A DNA stretch of 39,402 nucleotides from assembly GCF_003149475.2 (NCBI RefSeq), contig NZ_QFWV02000006.1:66579-105980 (forward strand). Reading direction: 5' to 3'. Source of the DNA: Oceaniradius stylonematis (GTDB lineage Bacteria > Pseudomonadota > Alphaproteobacteria > Rhizobiales > Rhizobiaceae). Below are positions 1-7,830 of the stretch, piece after piece (positions within the stretch are counted from its first letter, which is position 1; the number at the start of each line of letters is the position of its first letter). The translations under genes were made by a program, and so were the position numbers. The notes below the pieces were generated by a model. That model was not told where the DNA came from. It did no database searches and worked only from the letters and a program-made list of their open reading frames with translations.

Positions 1-313
1 AACCGACGCTCCATTGCACTTCGCCGACCGCCTCGGGCAGCGGTTTGCCCTGTTCCAGCGTTATCAGGCGCGCAAGCGCCGATTCATTGTCGGCGATTGC
101 CGCCGACAACGCCTCGACCCTGGCCCGGCGATCTGCCATCGGCGTGGCCTCCCAGGCCTTCTGGGCCTGCGTGGCGGCCGCCACGGCTTCGTCGAGCTGG
201 GCGCGGCTCGCGCGGGGTACGCGCGCGAACGGCTCCTCCGTTGCGGGGTTTATGACATCGAGCATGTTGTCGCCGGAGACAAGACGCCCGCCAATGAGCA
301 TGGAATAGTCCAT
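1..313 (-). CDS. Aldehyde dehydrogenase, N-terminal part (gene cut by left edge)
   Basis: The first 104 residues of an NAD(P)-dependent aldehyde dehydrogenase, which oxidises an aldehyde to the carboxylate in the cytoplasm. The ATG at 313 has a good Shine-Dalgarno (GGGAGGA, 318-324, minus strand) four bases upstream. The N-terminus shows the family pattern: IGG near residue 7, then VINPATEEPFARVP, then the helical stretch ending in TLEQGKPLPEA. The catalytic Glu and Cys lie beyond the window, so the substrate class cannot be judged. It lies in the same orientation as the transport operon, downstream of the GAF/Fis regulator with a 123-bp gap that carries a perfect inverted repeat. It may therefore have its own regulated promoter. 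It is the second ALDH flanking this cluster. Confidence 0.88.
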   Translation of the reverse strand, partial: MDYSMLIGGRLVSGDNMLDVINPATEEPFARVPRASRAQLDEAVAAATQAQKAWEATPMADRRARVEALSAAIADNESALARLITLEQGKPLPEAVGEVQWSVG

Positions 314-409
314 CAGTTCCTCCCGTATCGTGGCGTGGCCACTTTTTCGGGAAATCTGACAGGCCGATGCGCCCGCGCCTACCGCGCCAGGAAGATCACG
401 CCATGGACC

Positions 410-426
410 TGTCTCGCATTGAGACA
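410..426. promoter_or_regulatory. Perfect inverted repeat TGTCTC-N5-GAGACA, candidate activator site
   Basis: TGTCTC (410-415), a five-base spacer and GAGACA (421-426) form a perfect 6+6 inverted repeat between the stop codon of the GAF/Fis regulator and the start of the partial aldehyde dehydrogenase. It lies about 100 bases upstream of that start codon. Spaced inverted repeats of this size are typical targets of Fis-type HTH dimers. That the neighbouring regulator binds here is inference. No T-run follows on the minus strand, so it does not look like a terminator. Confidence 0.45.
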
Positions 427-436
427 ATTGCGCGCG

Positions 437-1390
437 CTATCTGTCGATGTTCAGCTCTTTCATCCGCCTGTAGAGCGTGGCGCGCCCGATTCCGAGTTGT
501 CGCGCGGCGGCCGAAACATTGCCTGACGATCGTGCCAGCGCCCGGAGAATGGCCGAGCGCTGGACCTGCGCGATATCGCGGCCACCCGGCCTGCCCAGAA
601 GATCGGCCGCAGGATGCGTCGCGACCGGGCCTTCCAGGTCAAGGCCGAACGCAAGCCGCGCCGCCCGGGTCGCTCCCACGACCAGATCGTCATTGTCGAC
701 GGCAAGCAGCGTCGCGCCATTGCCCTGAGCCATGTCCGCGACCACGATGCGCGCTTCGGGAAAACGGGCGTGGAAGTACATTGTCTCGATCCGTCGTGCG
801 GTCTGCACGAGCACATCGGCCAGCAGGAGATTGGTTGCGCGGGTATGATCGGCCCGCGCTGTGCTGATATCGAGCGCGCCGACAACCTCTCCAAGCGCCC
901 CGAAAATGGGCGCGCCGATGCAGCTTATGCCGGTGCTGCGGGCGAAGAAGTGTTCCTCCCGGTCAATGATTACGGGGCGCAGCTCGGCAAGGCAGGTCCC
1001 CATTCCGTTGGTTCCCTCGATCTCTTCCGAACAGATCGCCCCTGGCACCAGCCCCACGGTTCGAAAGTCGACCTCGTCGCCCGCCTGGCAGCGATGGTCG
1101 ATCACCACGCCGGCCCGATCGGTCAGATAGAGCCCACAGCCTCCGGCGCCGACCAGCCGAAACAGCCGGTCGAGTTCGGACTCGGCGATGGAAAGAAATG
1201 TGCTGTTCTCGGCCCGGACTTGCTTGAGCGAAGCGCCGTCGAGCCGGCGAACCCTCTTGTCGTTGGCTGGATCGAGCCCATGCGTCACCATCGACCGGAA
1301 CCAGGATGCGGCGACGCTTGAGCGCGCCACGGCCGACGCCGAAAGCGCCTGCGTCGTCACCCGTTCGACATGAGAGCCGTGATCGGCCAT
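437..1390 (-). CDS. GAF-domain transcriptional regulator with Fis-type HTH (AcoR-like, no AAA+ domain)
   Basis: A 317-residue cytoplasmic regulator. The N-terminus resembles AcoR-type activators: a SWFRSMVTHGLDP motif near residue 30, then a GAF sensor region (about 60-190) with GAICSEEIEGTNGMGTCLAE. The C-terminus is a Fis-type helix-turn-helix (about 270-317, SGNVSAAARQLGIGRATLYR). The central sigma-54 AAA+ ATPase of true AcoR proteins, with its GAFTGA motif, is absent: the GAF region runs into a short linker and then the HTH. It cannot work as a sigma-54 enhancer-dependent ATPase and is probably a ligand-responsive regulator of the alcohol/aldehyde cluster. The start has a strong GGAGGAG Shine-Dalgarno. 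It is separated by 67 bases from the MarR gene upstream and may be read with it. Confidence 0.88.
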   Translation of the reverse strand: MADHGSHVERVTTQALSASAVARSSVAASWFRSMVTHGLDPANDKRVRRLDGASLKQVRAENSTFLSIAESELDRLFRLVGAGGCGLYLTDRAGVVIDHRCQAGDEVDFRTVGLVPGAICSEEIEGTNGMGTCLAELRPVIIDREEHFFARSTGISCIGAPIFGALGEVVGALDISTARADHTRATNLLLADVLVQTARRIETMYFHARFPEARIVVADMAQGNGATLLAVDNDDLVVGATRAARLAFGLDLEGPVATHPAADLLGRPGGRDIAQVQRSAILRALARSSGNVSAAARQLGIGRATLYRRMKELNIDR

Positions 1391-1457
1391 TTGCTCCTCC
1401 TGCGCCGTCCGCAGCTTTTACGTTCAGGATGGCGGAGCCTGGTTGGCACCATCCTTA

Positions 1458-1943
1458 TCACTCAGAAGTCGTCGCCTGAAACAGCTTTGACAGGACTTGC
1501 TCGAACACGACGCGTTCCTGTGGCGAGATGTGCGCCATCATGCGCTCTTCGACAAGACGGGCTTCCGGCGCGATGGCTTGGGTGATCTGTGTCCCTTTCT
1601 CCGTCAGGGTGATGATAACCTTGCGCTTGTCGGCGGGGTCCTGCGTCACCGAGATCAGCCCCAGGTCAGATAGGCGCGTCTGTGCCCGGCTGACGCGTGC
1701 GGGATCCATCGCCGTGTGCTGCACCAGGAACTGCGATGAGACGGGCGCATGATAGTTGAGCGTTGCCAGGATGCGCCATTCGGGAATGTGCAAATTGAAG
1801 CCCGTTTCGATAAGGCGCGCGATCGCTTGGCTGACGCGGTTGGCGACGACCGCAAGTTGAAACGGCATGAACGCGTCAAGCCGGATGTCTTCGTTGTCAG
1901 GCTCCGGTTCGGCAAGCGTCTCGTTGGGCGCGTCCATCGGCAT
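1458..1943 (-). CDS. MarR-family transcriptional regulator
   Basis: A 161-residue winged-helix regulator of the MarR family, normally a dimer that blocks or tunes promoters and releases DNA on binding a small, often aromatic or lipophilic, ligand. The family pattern is clear: N-terminal dimerisation helix, PEWRILATLN helix, recognition helix region DPARVSRAQTRLSDLGLI, and the wing with DPADKRKVIITLTEKG (around residues 110-125). It follows the HAD gene by 18 bases and is probably the last or next-to-last gene of the leftward operon. That arrangement suggests feedback control of the cluster. A second Met two codons in is an alternative start. Which ligand or operator it uses cannot be read from the sequence. 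Confidence 0.92.
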   Translation of the reverse strand: MPMDAPNETLAEPEPDNEDIRLDAFMPFQLAVVANRVSQAIARLIETGFNLHIPEWRILATLNYHAPVSSQFLVQHTAMDPARVSRAQTRLSDLGLISVTQDPADKRKVIITLTEKGTQITQAIAPEARLVEERMMAHISPQERVVFEQVLSKLFQATTSE

Positions 1944-1961
1944 GTTTTGCTCAGTTCTTGA

Positions 1962-2699
1962 TCAGGCGTGGGATCGGGCTTTGCCGGCAATCTGTCGCGG
2001 CCCGGGCGCTTCGGCAAGCCCCATGGCCCTTGCGGCTGCGGCAAACGACCCGGAAGGATCGCAGACGTCGAAGTGAATGGCAGTCATGCCGAATGCGCGC
2101 GCACCCTCCACATTGCGGGCCTGGTCATCGACGAAGACAAAGGCACGGGCAGGTTCACCAAACGCGTGCATCGCCCGCTCGAACGCGGCCGGATCGGGTT
2201 TGAGCGGGCCACCGTCAGATGCATCGATGATGTGCGTCATCTGATCCATGATCGGCAGTTCACTCCGCCATGTGGGACCGAAGAACAGCGCCAGCTCGTT
2301 GCTGAGTATGCCGGCCTTCAATCCGGCGGCGGCGACCTGTCGAACCAAAGCAGCGGCTTCGGGCCGGACGACCTGCGTGGCCGACATGCCCTGTCGCGCC
2401 TTCTGCATCAGCGTCATCGGCTTCCAGCCGGCTTCACCAGCCAAGGCCCCAACCTCGCGGGCGCGCCTTTCCCAGTAATTGCGCTCGGTGATCTCGTCGC
2501 GCTGCATGGCCCGCCAAAGCGGGTCGGTCTCGGGCGCCAGAGGTCCGCGCCAGGTGAGGGTACCCGGTGGCAGGCCAAGCACATTCTCGGTGTGCGCGTG
2601 GGTCTCAAAGAGCGTGCGTGAGATGACCGCGCCAAAGTCGAGCAGCAAGATGTGCGGCAAACCGGTCTTGGGCGGCCCTGGCTCCATCGGTGTCATCAT
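1962..2699 (-). CDS. HAD-superfamily hydrolase (HAD-IA type)
   Basis: A 245-residue haloacid dehalogenase-fold hydrolase. The nucleophile motif is degenerate but recognisable near residue 20 (LLLDFGAVIS, with the second Asp of DxD replaced). Motif II is in GILSNE, the Lys motif in GGPLKPDPAAFERA, and the terminal acidic motif in VFVDDQARNVEGA. Most relatives are phosphatases or dehalogenases. The replaced second Asp (DFG instead of DxD) is the class pattern seen in several HAD-IA proteins and weakens a plain phosphatase call. The chosen ATG at 2699 overlaps the stop codon of the dikinase His-domain gene (ATGA), so the two are translationally coupled. The frame stays open further upstream, but that part lies inside the previous gene. 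Acting on the product of the upstream phosphotransferase is inference. Confidence 0.85.
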   Translation of the reverse strand: MMTPMEPGPPKTGLPHILLLDFGAVISRTLFETHAHTENVLGLPPGTLTWRGPLAPETDPLWRAMQRDEITERNYWERRAREVGALAGEAGWKPMTLMQKARQGMSATQVVRPEAAALVRQVAAAGLKAGILSNELALFFGPTWRSELPIMDQMTHIIDASDGGPLKPDPAAFERAMHAFGEPARAFVFVDDQARNVEGARAFGMTAIHFDVCDPSGSFAAAARAMGLAEAPGPRQIAGKARSHA

Positions 2700-4417
2700 G
2701 CGGCCTTTCGGATGCGCACCACGCCCTCGGTGCCGTTGACGGTCACCTGATCGCCCGTGCTGATGGCACTGGTTGCGATGCCAGTGCCGACAACACAGGG
2801 GAGGCCATATTCGCGGCTGACGATGGAGGCATGGGTCAGCGTGCCGCCATTGTCGCACACACAGCCGCCGATCTTGGTAAAGGCTGGTGTCCAGCTGGGT
2901 GCGGTGCCCTCGCAGACCAGGATCTCGCCGGGCTTGAGCAGATGCAGCTCATCGGCGTTGTGCATGACCCGCGCCGAACCGGTCACCTCACCCTTGGACG
3001 CCGGTATGCCGCGTAACTCCTCGGCCGCGCCGCCATGCTTCTGGGCGTCCAGGAAGTGTTTGTGCAGGCCCACAATCTCGATCAGGATCGGATCACTGAC
3101 CGCGTCAGGCACCGTGCCGACGACTTTGGGCATCGCCTTGCGGCGATCGTACCAATGCTCGTAATAGGCGCGGCGATCCTTGACGACTGGCTTGAGCGCG
3201 GCCCAGCTCGTGTCGCCGCGCGCCAGTTCGACCAGTTCGGTGTGGAACAGGAAGCAGCCATCCTCGCGATCGTCCGCACCGGCTTTTTCGGCGATGGCCA
3301 GCGCCGCCAGACGCAGCGGGATGGTCGCCTGCATGTCGATCACCACATTGTGGTCTTCGTTCCACCAGGAGAAATTGGCCTGTCGGCAGCTTGCGAGCGC
3401 TTGGCCGAATGCCTCGCGCTCGGCGGTCGACAGTTTGGCGCATGCATTCTCCACCGCTTCGTCGCGTTCGGCCGCCGCCGCCGAGAGCCCGCCATCGAAG
3501 TCGTGGGCATCGTCCTTCTGCAGGAAGGTTTCCAGAAGGCCGACAACGGGTTGTTCGTCCTCGATCCACGGCTTTTCGCGCGGATCGGCGATGCCGGCCG
3601 TCCGCCAGCCCCACCGGTCGAGGAACGCGCGATATTTGGCGAGCCAGGCGCCGCCATTGGGGCCAGCGGATTCCATCGCGGCCCGCATCTGCGCGGGCGA
3701 GCCGGCGACATGCGCCTGAACGCCCAGTTCGCGTGCGGCATGGGCGAGTTCCCACAAGGCAATGTCGGTTTCGACGATCTTCGTCTTTTCGCCCTGCAGG
3801 AACTTCGCGATCTCGCCGGGAGCGATCTTCAGTTCCGAACACAGGCCGTAAAAGCCCGCATAGTTGGCGAGAAGCGGGTACATCAGGCCGAAATGCACGC
3901 ACCATGCAAACTTCTGGAACGCCCGGGCGTCGGCCGCAAACCGGGCCAGTTCCGGCAGGCTCGCCGCGCTCGTATCAAAGGTCTTGAAGTGCTCGAAGCC
4001 GGCGGTGAGTTCGGCCTCGCGCCGGGCCCAGATCGTATTGAAGTCGCCGAGGATGCCGCCCAGCTCGTTGCCGATACGCAAGCCCCGGAACCCCGGTTCC
4101 CATGCGCTTTTCAACGGCGATTCACCACCGAACACATGGGTGCCGCCGAAGCGGACGGCCAAGCCGTTCGAAGGGGGAAGGGGCAGCGTGGTCGCGGAGA
4201 GCTGGGTGCCATAGGCATAGCCATCCTCAAAGAAGCACATGCCGAGTGGAGTGGTGCCGTTCGGCCAGTGGAAATCGAGAAACCAGAATCGCTCTACATC
4301 CTCGGCGCGAAACTTCGACACGGGTTCGGCGATCCAGGGGCTGTCGAAGAAGCGCGGTTCGAAACCCGGATAGCCGGGGTCGTTGACGAACTCATCGATC
4401 GGTATGACGGTGGACAT
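2696..4417 (-). CDS. Stand-alone PEP-synthase-type swivelling phosphohistidine-domain protein (dikinase subunit with unassigned N-terminal domain)
   Basis: A 573-residue protein. Only its last ~95 residues are recognisable: the PEP-utilising enzyme mobile (swivelling) domain, with the phospho-acceptor His529 in GGTLTHASIVSREYGLP. The preceding ~470 residues are rich in Trp and aromatic residues and alpha-helical in appearance. They are neither an ATP-grasp nor a PEP/pyruvate TIM barrel. In phenylphosphate synthase and rifampin phosphotransferase a region in this position binds the acceptor substrate. The matching ATP-grasp half is a separate gene at the head of the same operon (10708-11784). 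Together they would move a phosphate from ATP via His529 to a substrate held by the N-terminal region. The start has GGGAGAAG upstream. The gene is 23 bases after livF and ends in an ATGA overlap with the HAD gene. The substrate is unknown. Confidence 0.85.
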   Translation of the reverse strand: MSTVIPIDEFVNDPGYPGFEPRFFDSPWIAEPVSKFRAEDVERFWFLDFHWPNGTTPLGMCFFEDGYAYGTQLSATTLPLPPSNGLAVRFGGTHVFGGESPLKSAWEPGFRGLRIGNELGGILGDFNTIWARREAELTAGFEHFKTFDTSAASLPELARFAADARAFQKFAWCVHFGLMYPLLANYAGFYGLCSELKIAPGEIAKFLQGEKTKIVETDIALWELAHAARELGVQAHVAGSPAQMRAAMESAGPNGGAWLAKYRAFLDRWGWRTAGIADPREKPWIEDEQPVVGLLETFLQKDDAHDFDGGLSAAAAERDEAVENACAKLSTAEREAFGQALASCRQANFSWWNEDHNVVIDMQATIPLRLAALAIAEKAGADDREDGCFLFHTELVELARGDTSWAALKPVVKDRRAYYEHWYDRRKAMPKVVGTVPDAVSDPILIEIVGLHKHFLDAQKHGGAAEELRGIPASKGEVTGSARVMHNADELHLLKPGEILVCEGTAPSWTPAFTKIGGCVCDNGGTLTHASIVSREYGLPCVVGTGIATSAISTGDQVTVNGTEGVVRIRKAA

Positions 4418-4440
4418 GGTCTTCTCCCTTGCGCAGCTTC

Positions 4441-5166
4441 TCAGGCCGCTTCGACGGACAGATACAGATCGCGGATAGCATCGGGCCGGTCGCGGAAGGC
4501 GCTGGCGTGATCGCGCGCGATGATCGCACCGCGCGACAGCACGGCCACCTCGTCGGCGATCTCGAGCGCCATGTGGGTGTATTGCTCGATCAGCAAGATG
4601 CCGATCCCTGATTGCGCGATCCGGGTCATCAGCGGGATCAGGCGCTTAACGATGACAGGCGCCAGGCCGAACGACATCTCGTCGGCCAAGATGAACTGCG
4701 GCCGACCCATCAGCGCTTGCGCAAGCGACAGCATTTGCTGCTGGCCGCCCGACAGATTGCCGGCATGCAGCGCGAGTTTCTCCTTCAACTCCGGAAAGAT
4801 GGCCAACGCCTCCTCGAAGGCGCGGCGCCCCTCGTCGGCGGGCAGAAAGGTCGCTGCAGCGTGCAAGTTATCGGCGACCGAAAGACCCCTGAGCACGCGG
4901 TGGCCCTCGGGAACCGCGGCAACGCCGAGCTTGCGGATCGCCTGCGGCCGTTTGCCCACCAGTGGCTCAGTGCCAAGCCGGATGGTTCCTTTGGATGGCG
5001 TGAGTTCGCCGGCGATCGTTGAAACAAGTGTCGATTTGCCGGCGCCGTTGGGACCAAGCAGGGCCATGATGCTGCCAGGCTCAACAGTCAGGTCGATGCC
5101 GTGCAGCACCTCCTGAGCGCCGCGGCGCACGGTCAGCTTCTCGACGAAGAGCGCGGTCTCGTTCAT
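4441..5166 (-). CDS. Branched-chain-amino-acid-type ABC transporter ATPase, LivF-like
   Basis: A 241-residue cytoplasmic ATPase subunit of a Liv-type (HAAT) importer. Walker A is GPNGAGKST (about residue 38), the ABC signature is LSGGQQQMLSLAQAL, and Walker B with the catalytic Glu lies in the FILADEMSFGLAP stretch. LivF-specific features are the EGHRVLRGLSV Q-loop region and the short length. The expected D-E pair appears as ADEMS instead of the more usual LDEPS. The start codon overlaps the livG stop (ATGA). The dikinase His-domain gene follows 23 bases later. HAAT importers carry amino acids but also urea, amides and aromatic or aliphatic carboxylates, so the neighbouring enzymes are a better guide to substrate than the family name. 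Confidence 0.95.
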   Translation of the reverse strand: MNETALFVEKLTVRRGAQEVLHGIDLTVEPGSIMALLGPNGAGKSTLVSTIAGELTPSKGTIRLGTEPLVGKRPQAIRKLGVAAVPEGHRVLRGLSVADNLHAAATFLPADEGRRAFEEALAIFPELKEKLALHAGNLSGGQQQMLSLAQALMGRPQFILADEMSFGLAPVIVKRLIPLMTRIAQSGIGILLIEQYTHMALEIADEVAVLSRGAIIARDHASAFRDRPDAIRDLYLSVEAA

Positions 5167-5897
5167 GCCGCCCGCGCCTCCGCGTCATCATCTTCGAACT
5201 CGCCGAGATAGGCAGCGCGGACCTTCGGGTCTGCGAGCACGGTGTCGGTGTCGCCGCTTGCGACCAGATGGCCGAAATCGAGCACGGCGACTTGATCGCA
5301 CAGGCCGGCGATCAGATCGATATCATGGTCGATGATCAATATGCGGGTGCCGGCGCGCGATAGCCCCCGCAAAAGGTCGATCAGGCGCGTGCGTTCGGCA
5401 GCCGCCAGACCGGCTGCCGGCTCGTCCAGCATGATCAGTTTGGGGCCGGTGACCAGGCACCGCCCGATCTCCGTCATCCGTAGGTCGAACCCGTCAAGAT
5501 GCGCGCCAAGGCGGCGGGCGTGTCCGGCCAAGCCCACCCGCTCCAGCGTTTCGGCGAGGCGCGTTGCCGCTTCGGCGCGCGGGACCTGCAGACTGTCGAG
5601 CGCCACCTGGATGTTCTCGGACGCGGTCAGATCGTCGGCCACTTGCGGGGTTTGGAAGGCGCGGGTCACGCCCCACCCAAGACGCTGTCCCGCAGCAAGC
5701 GCGCCAATATCTTTGCCGAACAGGCGCACCGTGCCGGCGGAAGGTCGAACAAGGCCGGAGAGCACATTGAGCAGCGTCGTCTTGCCGGCCCCGTTGGGGC
5801 CGATCAGCCCGACGATCTGACCGTCAAGGGTCAGCGACAGCCGGTCGATCGGCGTGACGCCTCCAAATGTCACGGTGAGCGCATCGATGTCGATCAT
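5163..5897 (-). CDS. Branched-chain-amino-acid-type ABC transporter ATPase, LivG-like
   Basis: A 244-residue ATPase partner of the LivF-like subunit. Walker A is GPNGAGKTT (about 33-41), the Q-loop region is GVTRAFQTPQV, Walker B is LIMLDEPAAGL, and the H-loop is LIIDHDIDLI. The signature region reads FDLRMTEIGRCLV rather than a textbook LSGGQ, which is a divergence worth noting. The reading frame is open far upstream, but the correct start is the ATG at 5897, which overlaps the livM stop codon (ATGA). The downstream livF start overlaps its stop in the same way, so the three genes should be made in fixed ratio. Confidence 0.95.
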   Translation of the reverse strand: MIDIDALTVTFGGVTPIDRLSLTLDGQIVGLIGPNGAGKTTLLNVLSGLVRPSAGTVRLFGKDIGALAAGQRLGWGVTRAFQTPQVADDLTASENIQVALDSLQVPRAEAATRLAETLERVGLAGHARRLGAHLDGFDLRMTEIGRCLVTGPKLIMLDEPAAGLAAAERTRLIDLLRGLSRAGTRILIIDHDIDLIAGLCDQVAVLDFGHLVASGDTDTVLADPKVRAAYLGEFEDDDAEARAA

Positions 5898-6937
5898 CGG
5901 TCGACTCCTGAAAGGCGGTTCTGAATGGCCGATGTCAGATCGTGCAGTTGGCCCGCAATGCCGCGCGGTGCGCTGACGATGGCGTGGATCAGGGCCAGGC
6001 CGAAAATCGTGATCGCGATGTCGCCATCGACGCCCCAGCTGTCGAGGATCGCCGGGAACATCCGATACAGAAAACCTGCGATCAGCGCTGCGGCGAGCGA
6101 CCAGGGACCCGCGATGATGACAAGGCCGTAGAGTAGAAGCGACTGGACTGGATCGAAGGACCGGCCGTCCAGCTGTCCGATGGAACCGGCCAGCAAACAG
6201 CCACCGACACCGGCCAGTGCACCGGCCAGGCCAAACGCCTTGGCCCGGGCGATGCCGATCCTGACGCCCGCGGCATGGGCGACCGCGTCGCCCGCCCGGA
6301 TCATCGCCCAGGCGCGGCCCACCGCGGACTTGGTGACGATGTGCGTGGCGGTGAACGCGGCCGCTGCAATGGCGAGCGCATAGAGGAAGTAGGCCAGATC
6401 GCTTGCGGCGATGGCCGGGCGCGCCATCAGTTGGCGTTCGGCGGAGCCGTCGATGCGGCCCCAAAAGCCGCTACCGCCGTCCGGAAACCCGATCGAGGAG
6501 ACGACGACATGGAAGCCGGCTGCGAACATCAAGGTGATGAGCGCGTAGATCAGACCGCGATGCTTGAGCGCGGGCAGGCCGAGCAACACGCCCGCAGCGC
6601 CGGTACAAAGCGCCGCGAGCACCAGCACGATCTCAAACGGCAGGCCCGTGGCATGGGCCAGGCGCAAGCCGAACCAGCCGCCGACACCCATCATCGCGAT
6701 GCCTGCCAGCGAGACGAAACCAAGCCGCGCATGCAGCAGCGCCACGCCCTGCGCGGCGATCGCCACCGCAATCATCGAGGTGAAGTTCTTGATCCAGTAC
6801 GAGCCGAGGAACGGCACGATCAGCGCCATGAGAAAGAACGCGGTGATCAGCCCGCCATGTTGACTGGCGGCTGCGGCGAGAAATCCGCGCGGAGCAGCAT
6901 GGGGCAGGGGCGTGCGGCTCGTCTCGGACATCGCCAT
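5894..6937 (-). CDS. Branched-chain-amino-acid-type ABC transporter permease, LivM-like
   Basis: A 347-residue inner-membrane permease with about ten hydrophobic segments. It shows the LivM pattern GLIYALITLMFA and the EAA-like cytoplasmic loop GRAWAMIRAGDAVAHAAGVRI, followed by the AKAFGLAGALAGVGG segment. It forms the channel with the LivH-like subunit. The frame extends upstream. I chose the ATG at 6937 because it shares one base with the livH stop (TGATG) and has GGGGAAG in front; the Met two codons later is possible. The C-terminus overlaps livG by four bases. Confidence 0.94.
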   Translation of the reverse strand: MAMSETSRTPLPHAAPRGFLAAAASQHGGLITAFFLMALIVPFLGSYWIKNFTSMIAVAIAAQGVALLHARLGFVSLAGIAMMGVGGWFGLRLAHATGLPFEIVLVLAALCTGAAGVLLGLPALKHRGLIYALITLMFAAGFHVVVSSIGFPDGGSGFWGRIDGSAERQLMARPAIAASDLAYFLYALAIAAAAFTATHIVTKSAVGRAWAMIRAGDAVAHAAGVRIGIARAKAFGLAGALAGVGGCLLAGSIGQLDGRSFDPVQSLLLYGLVIIAGPWSLAAALIAGFLYRMFPAILDSWGVDGDIAITIFGLALIHAIVSAPRGIAGQLHDLTSAIQNRLSGVDR

Positions 6938-7806
6938 CAGCTTCCCCTCGTTGTCTGAAAGGTGCGCGCCGGCAGCAGAACCAGAACCGCGATGGCGACA
7001 ATGAAGGGAACGAGCGACCGGTAGGGCGCAACATCCTGAAACGGTGTGGCGATCGCCTCGAGTACGCCGATTGCGAGGCCACCGGCCAGCGTCAGCCACA
7101 GCGAGCGCAATTGACCGAGGATCGCGGCTGCGATGGAGGGCACGACCATGAAGGTCAACACGCCCGGTTCCAGCCGCACGAGGCTGCCCAGAAGGATACC
7201 GATCGTGCCGGCCAGAACGCCGGTGGCGGTCCAGGCGATCAGGGTCACCCGCTCAACGTCGATGCCGATCAGCGCGCTCAGGTCCCGGCCATCGGCAAGA
7301 GCCCGCATCTGCAGACCCAGACGTGTCCTGGCGAGCAGCAGCGATATGCCGATCGCGGTCATTACACACAGCGCCAGCGCAACGACACGGACGCCGGTAA
7401 CGCGGACGCCGAACAGTTCGGTGTTGAGCGCGCTCAACGGCAGGCGGAGCCGGCGTGGCGTATCGCCCCAAATGAAGTACATCAGCCCGAGCAGAGCGAG
7501 CGCAAGCCCGAGCGTTGCCACCGCCTTGATCACGTTCGAACGCCGGGCGACGCGCGCCGACACGAACGCCCCATAGCCGGCTGAAATCGCGGTGGCGGCG
7601 GCGACACCGCACAGCGCGGCCAACGCAATCGGCGTGCCCCATGCGTGGGCCTGCCAGGCCGTCATGGCCGAAGCGGCGCCGATGGCGCCAAGGGCGAAAT
7701 TGAGTTCGCCCGTGGCGCGGAACAGGACGACCAGCCCCATGCCCGCCAGCGCATAGACGCTGCCGAGCGCAAGTCCGGTGACAAGAAAGGGTGTCAGGTC
7801 AGGCAT
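6937..7806 (-). CDS. Branched-chain-amino-acid-type ABC transporter permease, LivH-like
   Basis: A 289-residue inner-membrane permease with eight or so hydrophobic segments. The N-terminus ALGSVYALAGMGLVVLFRAT and the following LNFALGAIGAASAM are the standard LivH opening. The cytoplasmic coupling loop is GLQMRALADGRDLSALIGID. The gene begins 24 bases after the binding-protein gene and ends in a one-base overlap with livM. It pairs with LivM in the membrane to form the translocation path for whatever the binding protein delivers. Confidence 0.94.
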   Translation of the reverse strand: MPDLTPFLVTGLALGSVYALAGMGLVVLFRATGELNFALGAIGAASAMTAWQAHAWGTPIALAALCGVAAATAISAGYGAFVSARVARRSNVIKAVATLGLALALLGLMYFIWGDTPRRLRLPLSALNTELFGVRVTGVRVVALALCVMTAIGISLLLARTRLGLQMRALADGRDLSALIGIDVERVTLIAWTATGVLAGTIGILLGSLVRLEPGVLTFMVVPSIAAAILGQLRSLWLTLAGGLAIGVLEAIATPFQDVAPYRSLVPFIVAIAVLVLLPARTFQTTRGS

Positions 7807-7830
7807 GGGTCCGGTCGTTGCTCTGGGCCG

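Noticed and set aside
314-436. Sigma-54 promoter for the partial ALDH gene
   Set aside because: No TGGCAC-N5-TTGCA match was found on the minus strand, and the nearby regulator lacks the AAA+ domain needed for sigma-54 activation.
3035-4510. 491-residue plus-strand ORF
   Set aside because: Antisense to the phosphohistidine-domain gene, which has clear family motifs and a ribosome site.
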